A DNA stretch of 64,000 bases from Ruminimicrobiellum sp045223915 (GTDB lineage: Bacteria; Elusimicrobiota; Endomicrobiia; Endomicrobiales; Endomicrobiaceae), in NCBI GenBank assembly GCA_045223915.1, contig JBGUZU010000002.1, forward strand, positions 1-64,000. The letters are read 5' to 3'. The notes under the pieces were generated by a model. The model was given only the letters and a program-made list of their open reading frames with translations, had not been told where the DNA came from and made no database searches. The translations under genes were made by a program, and so were the position numbers. Positions 27,312-36,231 of this stretch are shown piece by piece. The first letter of the stretch is position 1; each line of letters begins with the position of its first letter.

Positions 27312-28898
27312 TTATTTTTTGTTAATAAGAGCCGCTTTTATGAAGTTTGCAAACAACGGATGCGGTCTTGTAGGTCTTGATTGGAATTCCGGATTAAACT
27401 GAACGGCAATAAACCAAGGATGATCTTTTATTTCAACAATTTCAACATATTTATTTTCATCGTCTGAATAACCTGATACTTTAAGTCCTTTTTCTTCCAA
27501 TACTTTAACATAATCTTTATTTACTTCATAACTGTGTCTGTGTCTTTCGCTGATAACATCTTTTTTGTATATTTCATAAGCTTTGGTATCTTTTGCTATA
27601 TCGCACTTCCAAGAACCGAGTCTCATAAAATGACCGTCTTTATTTTTTGCATTTGTTTGTATTATAACAGGAGTTTTTGCATTTTTATCAATATTCAATG
27701 AATTTGCATCTTTTAGTCCGCAAACATTTCTTGCATATTCTATAATAACGCTTTGCATACCTAAAGATATACCGAAGAAAGGAATCTTGTTCTCTCTTGC
27801 ATATTTTATTACATTAAGTTTTCCTTCCAATGTTCCGCCGCTGTCTCCGTCGGGAGAAATAATTGCATTCACATCTTTCAAGTCGTGTTCCAAATGTTGA
27901 GAATCAGTATCAACATATTTTATTTTAACTTCGGTAACATTTATTGCTCCGCCGTGTTTCAATGCTTCAAAAACACTCTTATAAGAATCTTTCAATTCTA
28001 TAAATTTACCTGCGATAGCAACGGTAACCTGATGTTCCGGGCATCTGCAGTTGTGTATCATCTCATTCCATTGTTTCAAATCAATCGGTTTTGCATCAAG
28101 TTTTAAATATTTTACTATCAAATCATCTATTTTGTTCTCGTGTAATTGAACCGGAACTTCATAAATTGATGTTTGAACATCTCTTTCTTCAATTACGGCA
28201 TCTCTTTCAACGTTGCAGAACAACGATATTTTGTCTCTTATTTCATCGGTTAAATGTTGATCCATTCTGCAAAGAATTATCGACGGTTCTATTCCTATTT
28301 CTCTCAATTTTTGAACACTGTGCTGTGTAGGTTTTGTTTTAAGCTCTTCCGATGCCTTTATGTAAGGAATTAATGTTACATGTACATACAATACATTTTC
28401 TCTTCCGATATCGTTTCTGAATTGTCTTATTGCTTCCAAGAAAGGTAAACCTTCTATATCTCCTACCGTTCCCCCTATTTCAACCATAACAACATCACTG
28501 TCACCGGCAACAGCTTTTAATCTTTCTTTTATTTCGTTTGTTATATGAGGAACAACCTGAACTGTTTTTCCCGCAAATTTTCCTTCAATTTCGTCGTTTA
28601 AAACTTTTTGGTATATTCTTCCGGATGTAACCGTGTTTACTTTTGTTGTTTCCTGATCTATAAATCTCTCATAATGTCCCAAATCCAAATCTGCTTCCAT
28701 ACCGTCTATGGTAACAAAAACTTCTCCGTGTTGCATAGGCGACAAAAGTCCGGGATTGATGTTCAAATAAGGATCGCATTTCAAAATATTTACTTTTAAT
28801 CCTCTTGCTTTTAACAAGCATGCAATTGATGCAGCCGTAATACCTTTTCCGACTGAAGAAATTACTCCTCCGGTAACAAAAATATACTTCGTTTTCAT
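27312..28898 (-). CDS. pyrG: CTP synthase with a degenerate glutaminase domain
   Basis: CTP synthase makes CTP from UTP, ATP and an amino donor. The N-terminal amidoligase domain (about 1-265) looks intact: GGVISSVGKGI P-loop, KCDPYLN, GTVGDIE and TKPTQHSVQ. The C-terminal class I glutaminase domain keeps the fold signature but not the chemistry. The nucleophile motif is GISLGMQ instead of GICLGMQ (codon TCT, Ser378), QFHPE is QFNPE (codon AAT, Asn502), and the oxyanion-loop PGGFG is replaced by PDGDS. Only Glu504 of the triad remains. Length (528) is normal and the frame is open, so this is not a pseudogene. In known CTP synthases a mutated nucleophile Cys abolishes glutamine use but not ammonia use, so an ammonia-dependent enzyme is the likely reading. 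GGAG precedes the ATG, and kdsB lies just upstream in the same direction. Confidence 0.95.
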   Translation of the reverse strand: MKTKYIFVTGGVISSVGKGITAASIACLLKARGLKVNILKCDPYLNINPGLLSPMQHGEVFVTIDGMEADLDLGHYERFIDQETTKVNTVTSGRIYQKVLNDEIEGKFAGKTVQVVPHITNEIKERLKAVAGDSDVVMVEIGGTVGDIEGLPFLEAIRQFRNDIGRENVLYVHVTLIPYIKASEELKTKPTQHSVQKLREIGIEPSIILCRMDQHLTDEIRDKISLFCNVERDAVIEERDVQTSIYEVPVQLHENKIDDLIVKYLKLDAKPIDLKQWNEMIHNCRCPEHQVTVAIAGKFIELKDSYKSVFEALKHGGAINVTEVKIKYVDTDSQHLEHDLKDVNAIISPDGDSGGTLEGKLNVIKYARENKIPFFGISLGMQSVIIEYARNVCGLKDANSLNIDKNAKTPVIIQTNAKNKDGHFMRLGSWKCDIAKDTKAYEIYKKDVISERHRHSYEVNKDYVKVLEEKGLKVSGYSDDENKYVEIVEIKDHPWFIAVQFNPEFQSRPTRPHPLFANFIKAALINKK

Positions 28899-28927
28899 TT
28901 GATAAACTCCTTTATTTCTACTTCAAT

Positions 28928-29665
28928 TTATTTTTTTAATGCTTTTTTTACTTTTGCGACATCTTCAAGTACATTTACGTCTTGAAGATCTTTACTCGAT
29001 ATAATAACTTTTATTCTTTTACCCTGTTCCAATGCTCTTAATTGTTCCAAACTTTCAACAATTTCAAGTTTTGTTTGCTTTGATTTTGTAAATTCACAAA
29101 CAAATTTTTTTGTATAACCGTAAACACCTATATGTTTATAATAATCCGCTTTGCTTTTATTCTTTTCATCTCTTAAAAAAGGTATCGGATATCTCGAAAA
29201 ATATAATGCATAGCGATTCTTATCGAAAATTACTTTTACGGTGTTCGGATTTGCAATATCATCCGTCGGTTTCATTTTGTAAGCTACCGTTAAATATTCA
29301 AGTTTTTTATCTTTTTTAAATTCTTCAACCATTTTTTCCACAAGTTTTTTATCTATTAAAGGTTCATCACCTTGAACATTGATAAAGACATTGTAGTTTT
29401 TCAAATATTTATTTGCGACATAAGCAACTCTGTCTGTTCCGCTTTTTAAATTTACCGGTGTCATAAAAACATTATATCCTGCGGATTTTACCGTATCAAA
29501 AATTCTTTTATCATCGGTAGCAACCGCAACACAATCCACCCCCTTACATTTTGATACTTTACTTACAACATGAAGTATAAGAGGTTTATTGTTTATCAAA
29601 AACAAAGGTTTACCGGGAAATCTGCTCGATGCATATCTCGCAGGAATTACAACTGCCGTCTTCAT
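28928..29665 (-). CDS. kdsB: CMP-KDO synthetase (3-deoxy-manno-octulosonate cytidylyltransferase)
   Basis: This enzyme activates KDO with CTP for LPS inner-core assembly in the cytoplasm. The 245-residue protein has the family's N-terminal motif VVIPARYASSRFPGKPL, the VATDD motif, VQGDEPLID and the conserved YKHIGVYGY block. I chose the ATG at 29665 over one 45 bases upstream because GGAG lies about 9 bases before it. It lies directly upstream of pyrG, which makes its cosubstrate CTP; this pairing is seen in many Gram-negative genomes. Confidence 0.95.
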   Translation of the reverse strand: MKTAVVIPARYASSRFPGKPLFLINNKPLILHVVSKVSKCKGVDCVAVATDDKRIFDTVKSAGYNVFMTPVNLKSGTDRVAYVANKYLKNYNVFINVQGDEPLIDKKLVEKMVEEFKKDKKLEYLTVAYKMKPTDDIANPNTVKVIFDKNRYALYFSRYPIPFLRDEKNKSKADYYKHIGVYGYTKKFVCEFTKSKQTKLEIVESLEQLRALEQGKRIKVIISSKDLQDVNVLEDVAKVKKALKK

Positions 29666-29693
29666 ATAAAAATACTCCGTATTTTGGAAGCTC

Positions 29694-29714
29694 AAAATTG
29701 CCTCAGGCAATTTT
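29694..29714 (-). terminator. Short hairpin between rfaE1 and kdsB
   Basis: A perfect palindrome, AAAATTGCC and GGCAATTTT with a 3-base loop, begins at the rfaE1 stop codon. The following T run is short, so it could be a weak terminator or an mRNA processing or stability hairpin within the operon. Confidence 0.4.
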
Positions 29715-30700
29715 TATTTTCTGTTAAAATTTTTTATCGTCTTTATAATTTCTTCTATCGTAACCGTTGCCGTACCTACCTTACCTACAACAACGCCTGC
29801 AGCAAAGTTTGCAATTTCCGCAGCTTCAACAAGTTTCCATTTTGCTGCCAAAGCAAGTGTCATTGTTGCAATAACTGTATCACCTGCACCGGTAACATCA
29901 TAAACTTCTTTTGCTCTCGTCGGAATATGAGTAATTTTACTTTTTTCTATTACCGTCATACCCTTTTCACCTCTGGTAATAAGAACTGAATCCGATTGTA
30001 ACAATTTCAATATTTTCTTACCGAGATTTGCGATGTCGGCATCAGTTTTTATTCCCTGATGTTGAGCATTCATACCTTCTATGGCCTCTTTTGTATTGGG
30101 AGTCATACAAGTTATATGTTTATATTTTTTGAAATTTTCCACTTTAGGATCGACGGTTACCGGAATTCTTTTCTTTTTTGCAATAGCTATGATTTTTTTC
30201 AATACTTTATCCGTTACTATACCCTTTGCATAATCGGAAATAATTACTCCGTCAACTTGTTTCATAACATAATCTATACTTTTCAAAATATTTTCTTCGG
30301 TTTTACCGGAGAAAGCACCTTTTATTTCTTTATCAACTCTTACAACCTGTTGATTGGATGCAATTATTCTTGTCTTTAATGTGGTAGGTCTTTGTTTATC
30401 TACAACAATATAATTTGTGTTAATTTTTTTATCTTCGAGCATTTCTTTCATATGTAAACCGTTAAGATCATCTCCCACAACGGTAATAATATATGCTTTT
30501 GCCCCTAAAGATGTTATATTACTTGCAACGTTTCCGGCACCGCCCAAGGTTTCGGTTTCACTTTTTACTTCTACAACGGGAACGGGAGCTTCGGGAGAAA
30601 TTCTTGAAACTTTCCCCCAAATAAATCTGTCAACCATTGTATCACCGACAACCAAGATTGACTTATTCTTCAAACTTAACACTTTTTTTAACAAATCCAT
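29714..30700 (-). CDS. rfaE1: D-glycero-beta-D-manno-heptose-7-phosphate kinase (RfaE1/HldA)
   Basis: A PfkB-family sugar kinase of 328 residues, equivalent to the N-terminal half of E. coli HldE; the adenylyltransferase half is absent. Motifs: VVGDTMVDRFIWG, SPEAPVPVVEV and LGGAGNVASN at the N-terminus (substrate side), and DVTGAGDTVIA at the C-terminus, holding the catalytic Asp. It acts in ADP-heptose synthesis for the LPS inner core. The partner RfaE2 and the GmhA/GmhB enzymes are not in this window. It lies between rfaD and kdsB, consistent with an LPS core operon. AAGGAG precedes the ATG. Confidence 0.94.
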   Translation of the reverse strand: MDLLKKVLSLKNKSILVVGDTMVDRFIWGKVSRISPEAPVPVVEVKSETETLGGAGNVASNITSLGAKAYIITVVGDDLNGLHMKEMLEDKKINTNYIVVDKQRPTTLKTRIIASNQQVVRVDKEIKGAFSGKTEENILKSIDYVMKQVDGVIISDYAKGIVTDKVLKKIIAIAKKKRIPVTVDPKVENFKKYKHITCMTPNTKEAIEGMNAQHQGIKTDADIANLGKKILKLLQSDSVLITRGEKGMTVIEKSKITHIPTRAKEVYDVTGAGDTVIATMTLALAAKWKLVEAAEIANFAAGVVVGKVGTATVTIEEIIKTIKNFNRK

Positions 30701-30719
30701 ACATACTCCTTAAAAACTC

Positions 30720-30755
30720 GAAGATTGGATGATTAGAAGATTTGAAGATTGGATG
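30720..30755. repeat. Dispersed AGATTGGA-type intergenic repeat, copy 3
   Basis: An array of GAAGATTGGATGATTAGAAG type in the rfaD-rfaE1 gap. A second, more degraded stretch of TCTTCTA/TCTTCTG units occupies about 30800-30845, so the 151-base gap is mostly repeat material. Confidence 0.65.
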
Positions 30756-30851
30756 TTAATTTGTAAAATTTGCTTTGCAAATTTTGTTACTATATATCTT
30801 TCCTCTTCACTTCTACTCTTCTACTCCTCTAATCTTCTATTCTTCTGCTGT

Positions 30852-31811
30852 TTACAAGTAACTTTTGTTTTTCAAATAACTGCAATAATCTTTTATAGAA
30901 TCTTCAAGTTCCATAAATTTATGATTGCAGCCCGCTTTTCTTATTTTATCCATTTTAGCTTCGGTAAAATACTGATATTTTCCTCTTAAAATCTCAGGCA
31001 TATCAAAATATTCTATATTTGTTTGTTTACCTACCGCAGCAAACATTGATCTTGCAATATCGTTCCAACTTCTTGCTTTCCCTGTTCCTATATTGAATAA
31101 TCCCGTATTTTTAGGATTATTTAACAAGAACATCATAACCTCAACCACATCTTTTATATAAACGAAATCTCTTAAAGAATCTCCGTCACCGTATTTACTG
31201 TTATAAGATTTAAATAATCTTATTATTCCTTTTTGAGCAACATCGTCGTATGTTTTACATATAACACTTTTCATTGTACCTTTATGATATTCATTAGGGC
31301 CGAACACATTAAAAAATTTTATTCCGGTAACTTTATCGTCATATTTGTTTCTTAACAGCCATAAATCAAAAAGTTGTTTTGAATATCCGTACATATTCAG
31401 CGGAGCAAGTTTATCTATATCACATTGATCGTCATATCCGTTTTCTCCGTTACCGTATGTTGCCGCAGATGATGCATAAATAAACGGAATGCCAAGCTCC
31501 ATCGCCCACAATGCAAGAGTTTTTGAATATTCGAAATTATTGTGAATATAATAATTTGCATCCGTTTGAGTAGTTGAACTGCATGCTCCGAGATGAATTA
31601 TTGCCTGCGGTTTTTGAATTTTTTTATCTTTTACGGCTTGTATAAAATCTTCTTTCTGCATATAATCGTAGAATTTTTTACCTACAAGATTCTTCCATTT
31701 TTCACCGTTATCAAGATGGTCAACGACCAAAATATCATCTATTTTTTCCTGATTAAGCTTCCACAAAAAGCAACTTCCTATAAAACCTGCACCACCGGTA
31801 AGAATTATCAT
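30852..31811 (-). CDS. rfaD: ADP-L-glycero-D-manno-heptose 6-epimerase
   Basis: A short-chain dehydrogenase/reductase-type epimerase of 319 residues that makes the L-glycero form of ADP-heptose for LPS. The NADP-binding motif GGAGFIGS is at the N-terminus, followed by HLDNGEKWKNL, HLGACSST, the catalytic-type YGYSK (Tyr-x3-Lys) and KFFNVFGPNE, all typical of HldD/RfaD. It is followed by rfaE1, two steps earlier in the same pathway. A GAGG ribosome binding site precedes the ATG. Confidence 0.95.
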   Translation of the reverse strand: MIILTGGAGFIGSCFLWKLNQEKIDDILVVDHLDNGEKWKNLVGKKFYDYMQKEDFIQAVKDKKIQKPQAIIHLGACSSTTQTDANYYIHNNFEYSKTLALWAMELGIPFIYASSAATYGNGENGYDDQCDIDKLAPLNMYGYSKQLFDLWLLRNKYDDKVTGIKFFNVFGPNEYHKGTMKSVICKTYDDVAQKGIIRLFKSYNSKYGDGDSLRDFVYIKDVVEVMMFLLNNPKNTGLFNIGTGKARSWNDIARSMFAAVGKQTNIEYFDMPEILRGKYQYFTEAKMDKIRKAGCNHKFMELEDSIKDYCSYLKNKSYL

Positions 31812-31867
31812 ACTAAAACCTCATTTGTTATTTTATAAAGAATATTTATATAAAAAACTTAAAAATT

Positions 31868-32911
31868 TTACAATGTTTTTTCTTGAGCAACTTTTTCTAT
31901 AAGTTTTTGTGTAAGTTTTACACCTTCATTTAAATCGTTTATATCAAATACCGAAGTTGCCGCATGCAAATATCTTGTTGCAAGACTTAAAATTGCGGTA
32001 AGTATTCCGGAACGATTCATGTATATAACGGCTCCGTCGGTCATACCCCCGCTTACAATATCCACCTGATGTTTTATATTATTTTCTTTTGCCGTATCTA
32101 TCATAAGCCTTCTGACTTTATTATTAACGATTGTTCCCCTTCCGCTTGCTTCTATCATTGTTATAGCAACACCTTCTCCGATTTTTAAAGCGGACAATTT
32201 ATCATCTATTCCGGGAACATCACCTGCAATTGTAGTATCGAGAATTATCGCAAAATCCGGATCTATGGCAAAAGATGATGTTCTTGCACCTTTTAACCCG
32301 ACTTCTTCCTGAGCTGTTGCAACCGCATAAACTTCGGCATCCACGGGAGCAAGAGTTTCCATAACTTTTAACATTTCATAACAACATGCTCTGTTATCTA
32401 CGGCTTTACCGTAATATATATTTTTATTTAATTCTCCCGAATTCGGTTCAAATATTATTTGATCACCTATTTCAACTTTTTCCAAAACTTCTTCTTTCGT
32501 TTTGCAACCTATATCTATGAACATATTCGTGTACGGAACCAACTTTTTACTTTCTTCGGGTGTCATCAAATGCGGAGGTTTTGTACCGATTACACCTACA
32601 ACATCACCTTTTTTGGCTTTTATTACAACTCTTTGTGCAGGAATAACCATATCGGCAATACCGCCGACTTTTATAAAGTATATAAACCCTTCTTTCGTCA
32701 CATGTTTTACGGCAAAACCTATTTCATCCATATGAGCGGCAATCATTATTTTTTTACCGCCTTTACCTTTTCTTGCAATAACATTACCGAAATTATCGAT
32801 TTTTACCTCATCACAAGATTTTGACAGTTCCCTTTTCATAATTTCCGCAACAGCTTCTTCACAGCCGGAAATTCCGGGAGCTTCCAACAGTTCTTTCAAT
32901 ACTTTATCCAT
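31868..32911 (-). CDS. M42-family aminopeptidase
   Basis: A cytoplasmic zinc/cobalt aminopeptidase of 347 residues (M42, glutamyl aminopeptidase/FrvX-like). The metal and catalytic residues are present in order: AAHMDEIGF, AVDNRACC, TAQEEVGLKGA, LDTT and YLHAATSV. Such enzymes form large tetrahedral complexes that trim short peptides. Its start is 1 base after the stop of the Ste24-type protease, so the two are probably translated together. Exact peptide specificity is not evident. Confidence 0.92.
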   Translation of the reverse strand: MDKVLKELLEAPGISGCEEAVAEIMKRELSKSCDEVKIDNFGNVIARKGKGGKKIMIAAHMDEIGFAVKHVTKEGFIYFIKVGGIADMVIPAQRVVIKAKKGDVVGVIGTKPPHLMTPEESKKLVPYTNMFIDIGCKTKEEVLEKVEIGDQIIFEPNSGELNKNIYYGKAVDNRACCYEMLKVMETLAPVDAEVYAVATAQEEVGLKGARTSSFAIDPDFAIILDTTIAGDVPGIDDKLSALKIGEGVAITMIEASGRGTIVNNKVRRLMIDTAKENNIKHQVDIVSGGMTDGAVIYMNRSGILTAILSLATRYLHAATSVFDINDLNEGVKLTQKLIEKVAQEKTL

Positions 32912-32912
32912 T

Positions 32913-34151
32913 TTAGTCCTCTATATTTATATTTCTAATTGCTTTTATTCTGTCCAAAACAGGCGGATGACTATATTCCATAAAAACTTTCATTTTATGC
33001 GGAGTAAGATTAGAAAGATTATCAACAGAAAGTTTTTTTAATGCTTCTACCATCGCTTTAGGATTTTTATAAGTCGTTACGGAATATCTGTCTGCTTCAT
33101 ATTCATATTTTCTCGATATAACATTTTGTATTACCGACAAAAACATCGATATCGGTGTGTACAAAAATCCGAAAAATATTAATGCTCCGTAAACAGAAAT
33201 ATGTTGCATTTTAAATGCCGCAAAAAGGCCTTCGTTTCCTATAAACAAAGATAACAGGAAAAATATTATTATTGTATTTATGAACGACATAATCATAAAT
33301 TTATGAATATGACCTTTTTTGTAATGTCCCATCTCATGTGCCAATACGGAAACAAGTTCTTGTGTTGTATGTTTTGCTATTAAAGTATCAAATAAAACTA
33401 TTCTTCTGAATTTTCCGAAACCTGTAAAAAATGCATTTGTTTTAGTTGATCTTTTGGAACCGTCCATTTTATAAAGGCCCTTCATTTTAAAATTTTGTTC
33501 TTTTGCATATTTTTCAAGTTCTGTTTTCAGCTCACCGTCTTCCAACGGAACATATTTGTTAAATAACGGCATTATAAATACCGGAGCTATAAACGTAATT
33601 AAAAGTTCAAACAAAATAACGGTTACCGAAGCATATATCCAAGCAAGAGAACCGTATTTAGCAAAAAACATCACAATAACGGCAAATATCGGCAAACCTA
33701 TAACCGCCGTCAAAATTAAATTTTTTATTATGTCGGACACGAATGTTTTTACAGTAGTTTTATTGAAACCGTATTTCTCTTCTATAACAAACGTACTGTA
33801 AGCCGAAAAAGGAATTCCTGTTATCTCAAGCAACAAATATAACACGGCAACAAATATAAGTCCTGTAACTATTTCCCCATAGCCGAAACTTCTTGCGAAT
33901 AAATCAACATAATTAAATCCGCCGACCAAAATAAATGCTATCGATACTATCAGAGATGTTGATGATGATATAAAAGAAAATTTTGTTCTGTCTTTTAAAT
34001 AATTTTGAGACTTTTTATATTTTTCTTCGTCGTAATATCCGACAAACTCATCAGGCAAACTTTCTTTTAAGTTCTTTGCATTAAGATAATCCGATATTGA
34101 ACTTATTGTAAAAGATAACAACAAAAAAACAATTATTATAATTAAATACAC
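32913..34151 (-). CDS. M48-family (Ste24/CAAX protease 1-type) membrane metallopeptidase
   Basis: A polytopic membrane zinc protease of 412 residues. The HEMGH motif sits near residue 270 in LAHEMGHYKKGH, with a second-site Glu in YEYEADRY near 355. The C-terminal SHPPVLDRIKAI is typical of Ste24-type M48A enzymes. Several hydrophobic segments precede and follow the active site. In eukaryotes Ste24 processes prenylated proteins; the bacterial role is probably membrane protein quality control, which is inference. The start codon is GTG with GGAG 8 bases upstream. It is followed immediately by an M42 aminopeptidase, a plausible pairing for peptide degradation. Confidence 0.92.
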   Translation of the reverse strand: MYLIIIIVFLLLSFTISSISDYLNAKNLKESLPDEFVGYYDEEKYKKSQNYLKDRTKFSFISSSTSLIVSIAFILVGGFNYVDLFARSFGYGEIVTGLIFVAVLYLLLEITGIPFSAYSTFVIEEKYGFNKTTVKTFVSDIIKNLILTAVIGLPIFAVIVMFFAKYGSLAWIYASVTVILFELLITFIAPVFIMPLFNKYVPLEDGELKTELEKYAKEQNFKMKGLYKMDGSKRSTKTNAFFTGFGKFRRIVLFDTLIAKHTTQELVSVLAHEMGHYKKGHIHKFMIMSFINTIIIFFLLSLFIGNEGLFAAFKMQHISVYGALIFFGFLYTPISMFLSVIQNVISRKYEYEADRYSVTTYKNPKAMVEALKKLSVDNLSNLTPHKMKVFMEYSHPPVLDRIKAIRNINIED

Positions 34152-34221
34152 CTTATTTTCTCCAAACTGTTTTTAGCTGAAGGGTTGAAAAGCTGAAAGG
34201 TTTACATTTCAAATGTCGTTG

Positions 34222-34256
34222 CCAATCTTCTAATCTTCCAATCTTCTAATCTTCCG
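34222..34256. repeat. Dispersed AGATTGGA-type intergenic repeat, copy 4
   Basis: CCAATCTTCTAATCTTCCAA-type array ending six bases before the glgB stop codon. The position matches copies 1 and 2, which also sit at gene ends. Confidence 0.7.
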
Positions 34257-34262
34257 CAGTAC

Positions 34263-36179
34263 TTATCCTTCGTACTTAAAAAATACCGCAGCCAAAGGAG
34301 GCAAAGCAATTTCTATTGTATACGGTCTTGCATGTGTAGAATAATCTTTTGTGTTTACTCCGCCTAAATTACCTATATTACTGCCGAAATAAGCTTCGGA
34401 ATCACTGTTTAAAATTTCTTTCCAATATCCCGCTTTCGGAACACCGACTTTATAACCGTATTTCGGAACAGGATTAAAGTTGCAAACACAAACTATCATG
34501 TCTCCCGTCGAAGGAGATTTTCTCAAGAAACTTAAAACCGTATTTTCGGAATCGTTACAATCTATCCATTCAAACCCGTTCCAACTGTTATCGTCTTCAA
34601 ACAATGCCAATTCATTCTTATAAACGGCATTTACATCTTTAACCCATCTTTGCATACCGGAATGTTGCCAGAAGCACAAAACATGCCATTCCAAACTCAT
34701 ATCGTGAGACCATTCTCTTTTTTGTCCAAACTCGGCACCCATAAACAAAAGTTTTTTACCGGGATGCCCGTACATATAACCGATTAACAATCTTAAATTT
34801 GCGAATTGTTGCCACTCATCTCCGGGCATTTTGCCTATAAGAGAACCTTTACCTTGTGTAACTTCATCGTGAGAAAAAGGCAAAACAAATTGTTCCGTAA
34901 ATGCATACAACAAGCTGAAAGTTAAATTTGTATGTCTGTATTTTCTGAATATAGGATCCGTTTTAAAATATCTTAAAGTGTCATTCATCCATCCCATATT
35001 CCACTTAAAGCCGAATCCCAAACCACCCAAATATGTAGGTTTGGAAACCATCGGCCATGCCGTAGATTCCTCGGCTATCATTTGAACATCGTTATGATTT
35101 TCATATACAACATGATTTAATCTTTTCAAAAATTCTATTGCATCGATATTTTCTTTTCCGCCGTACTTATTTGCCACCCATTCTCCGTCTTTTCTCGAAT
35201 AATCGAGATAAAGCATTGATGCAACGGCATCTACCCTTATACCGTCGACATGATATTTATCCAACCAAAACAATGCGGAAGATATTAAGAAATCTTTTAC
35301 TTCATTTCTTCCGTAATTAAATATTGCACTCTTCCAATCCGGATGAAAGCCCAATCTTCTGTCGGAATGTTCATACAAGTATGTTCCGTCGAAGAAAGAA
35401 AGTCCGTGCTGATCCATAGGAAAATGAGACGGAACCCAATCCAATATTACACCTATACCCGCCTGGTGCAGCAAATCTACCAAATACATTAAATCCTGCG
35501 GTGTTCCGTATCTGCTGGTAGGAGCAAAATACCCCGTAGTTTGATATCCCCATGAAGCATAAAAAGGATGTTCCATTACGGGCAAAAACTCAACATGTGT
35601 AAAATTCATTTCAACACAATAATCTCTAAGTAAAGGTGCAATTTCCCTGTAAGACAACATTCTGTTATTTTCTTCGGGTTTTCTTCTCCAGGAACCCAAA
35701 TGAACTTCATATATCGACATCGGAGACTTCATACTGTTCTTTTTATATCTTGTATTCATCCAATCTTTATCGTTCCATGTGTACGAAAGGTCCCAAACTT
35801 TAGAACCTGTTTTTTGAGGCGTTTCGCAATGAAAGGCATAAGGATCGGCCTTTTCAACGGAATAGTTATTAAAATTGGAAACTATGAAATATTTGTAAGT
35901 ATCACCTTGTTTTAAAAAAGGAATAAAACCTTCCCAAATACCGGAAGAATCTCCTCTTGGATTTAAAGGATGCGAATATTTGTCCCAATAATTAAAATCA
36001 CCTATTACGGAAACATGTTTTGCATTAGGTGCCCAAACGGCAAAATAAACTCCGTCTTTTCCCTCATAATTTACGGGATGAGCCCCCAATAAATTATAAA
36101 GTTGAAAATGACTTCCTTCTTTAAAAAGATAAATATCCTGCTCTGAAAACAATGAAAAAGGTCTTACATAATTTTCCAT
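34263..36179 (-). CDS. glgB: 1,4-alpha-glucan branching enzyme
   Basis: A glycogen branching enzyme of 638 residues that forms alpha-1,6 branches. The N-terminal CBM48 domain (about 25-130) contains YFAVWAPNAKHVSVIGDFN. The GH13 catalytic domain has VEFLPVMEHP, GIRVDAVASMLY (nucleophile Asp near 316), MIAEES (acid/base Glu near 368) and LPFSHDEV (transition-state His-Asp). The C-terminal beta domain ends in LAAVFFKYEG. No other glycogen gene is in the window. It is the first gene upstream of the protease and LPS genes, separated from them by a repeat array. Confidence 0.96.
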   Translation of the reverse strand: MENYVRPFSLFSEQDIYLFKEGSHFQLYNLLGAHPVNYEGKDGVYFAVWAPNAKHVSVIGDFNYWDKYSHPLNPRGDSSGIWEGFIPFLKQGDTYKYFIVSNFNNYSVEKADPYAFHCETPQKTGSKVWDLSYTWNDKDWMNTRYKKNSMKSPMSIYEVHLGSWRRKPEENNRMLSYREIAPLLRDYCVEMNFTHVEFLPVMEHPFYASWGYQTTGYFAPTSRYGTPQDLMYLVDLLHQAGIGVILDWVPSHFPMDQHGLSFFDGTYLYEHSDRRLGFHPDWKSAIFNYGRNEVKDFLISSALFWLDKYHVDGIRVDAVASMLYLDYSRKDGEWVANKYGGKENIDAIEFLKRLNHVVYENHNDVQMIAEESTAWPMVSKPTYLGGLGFGFKWNMGWMNDTLRYFKTDPIFRKYRHTNLTFSLLYAFTEQFVLPFSHDEVTQGKGSLIGKMPGDEWQQFANLRLLIGYMYGHPGKKLLFMGAEFGQKREWSHDMSLEWHVLCFWQHSGMQRWVKDVNAVYKNELALFEDDNSWNGFEWIDCNDSENTVLSFLRKSPSTGDMIVCVCNFNPVPKYGYKVGVPKAGYWKEILNSDSEAYFGSNIGNLGGVNTKDYSTHARPYTIEIALPPLAAVFFKYEG

Positions 36180-36231
36180 AATTTTATCCTTTATTAATAT
36201 TTTAATTTACATTTTTTAATATAAAAAAGGC

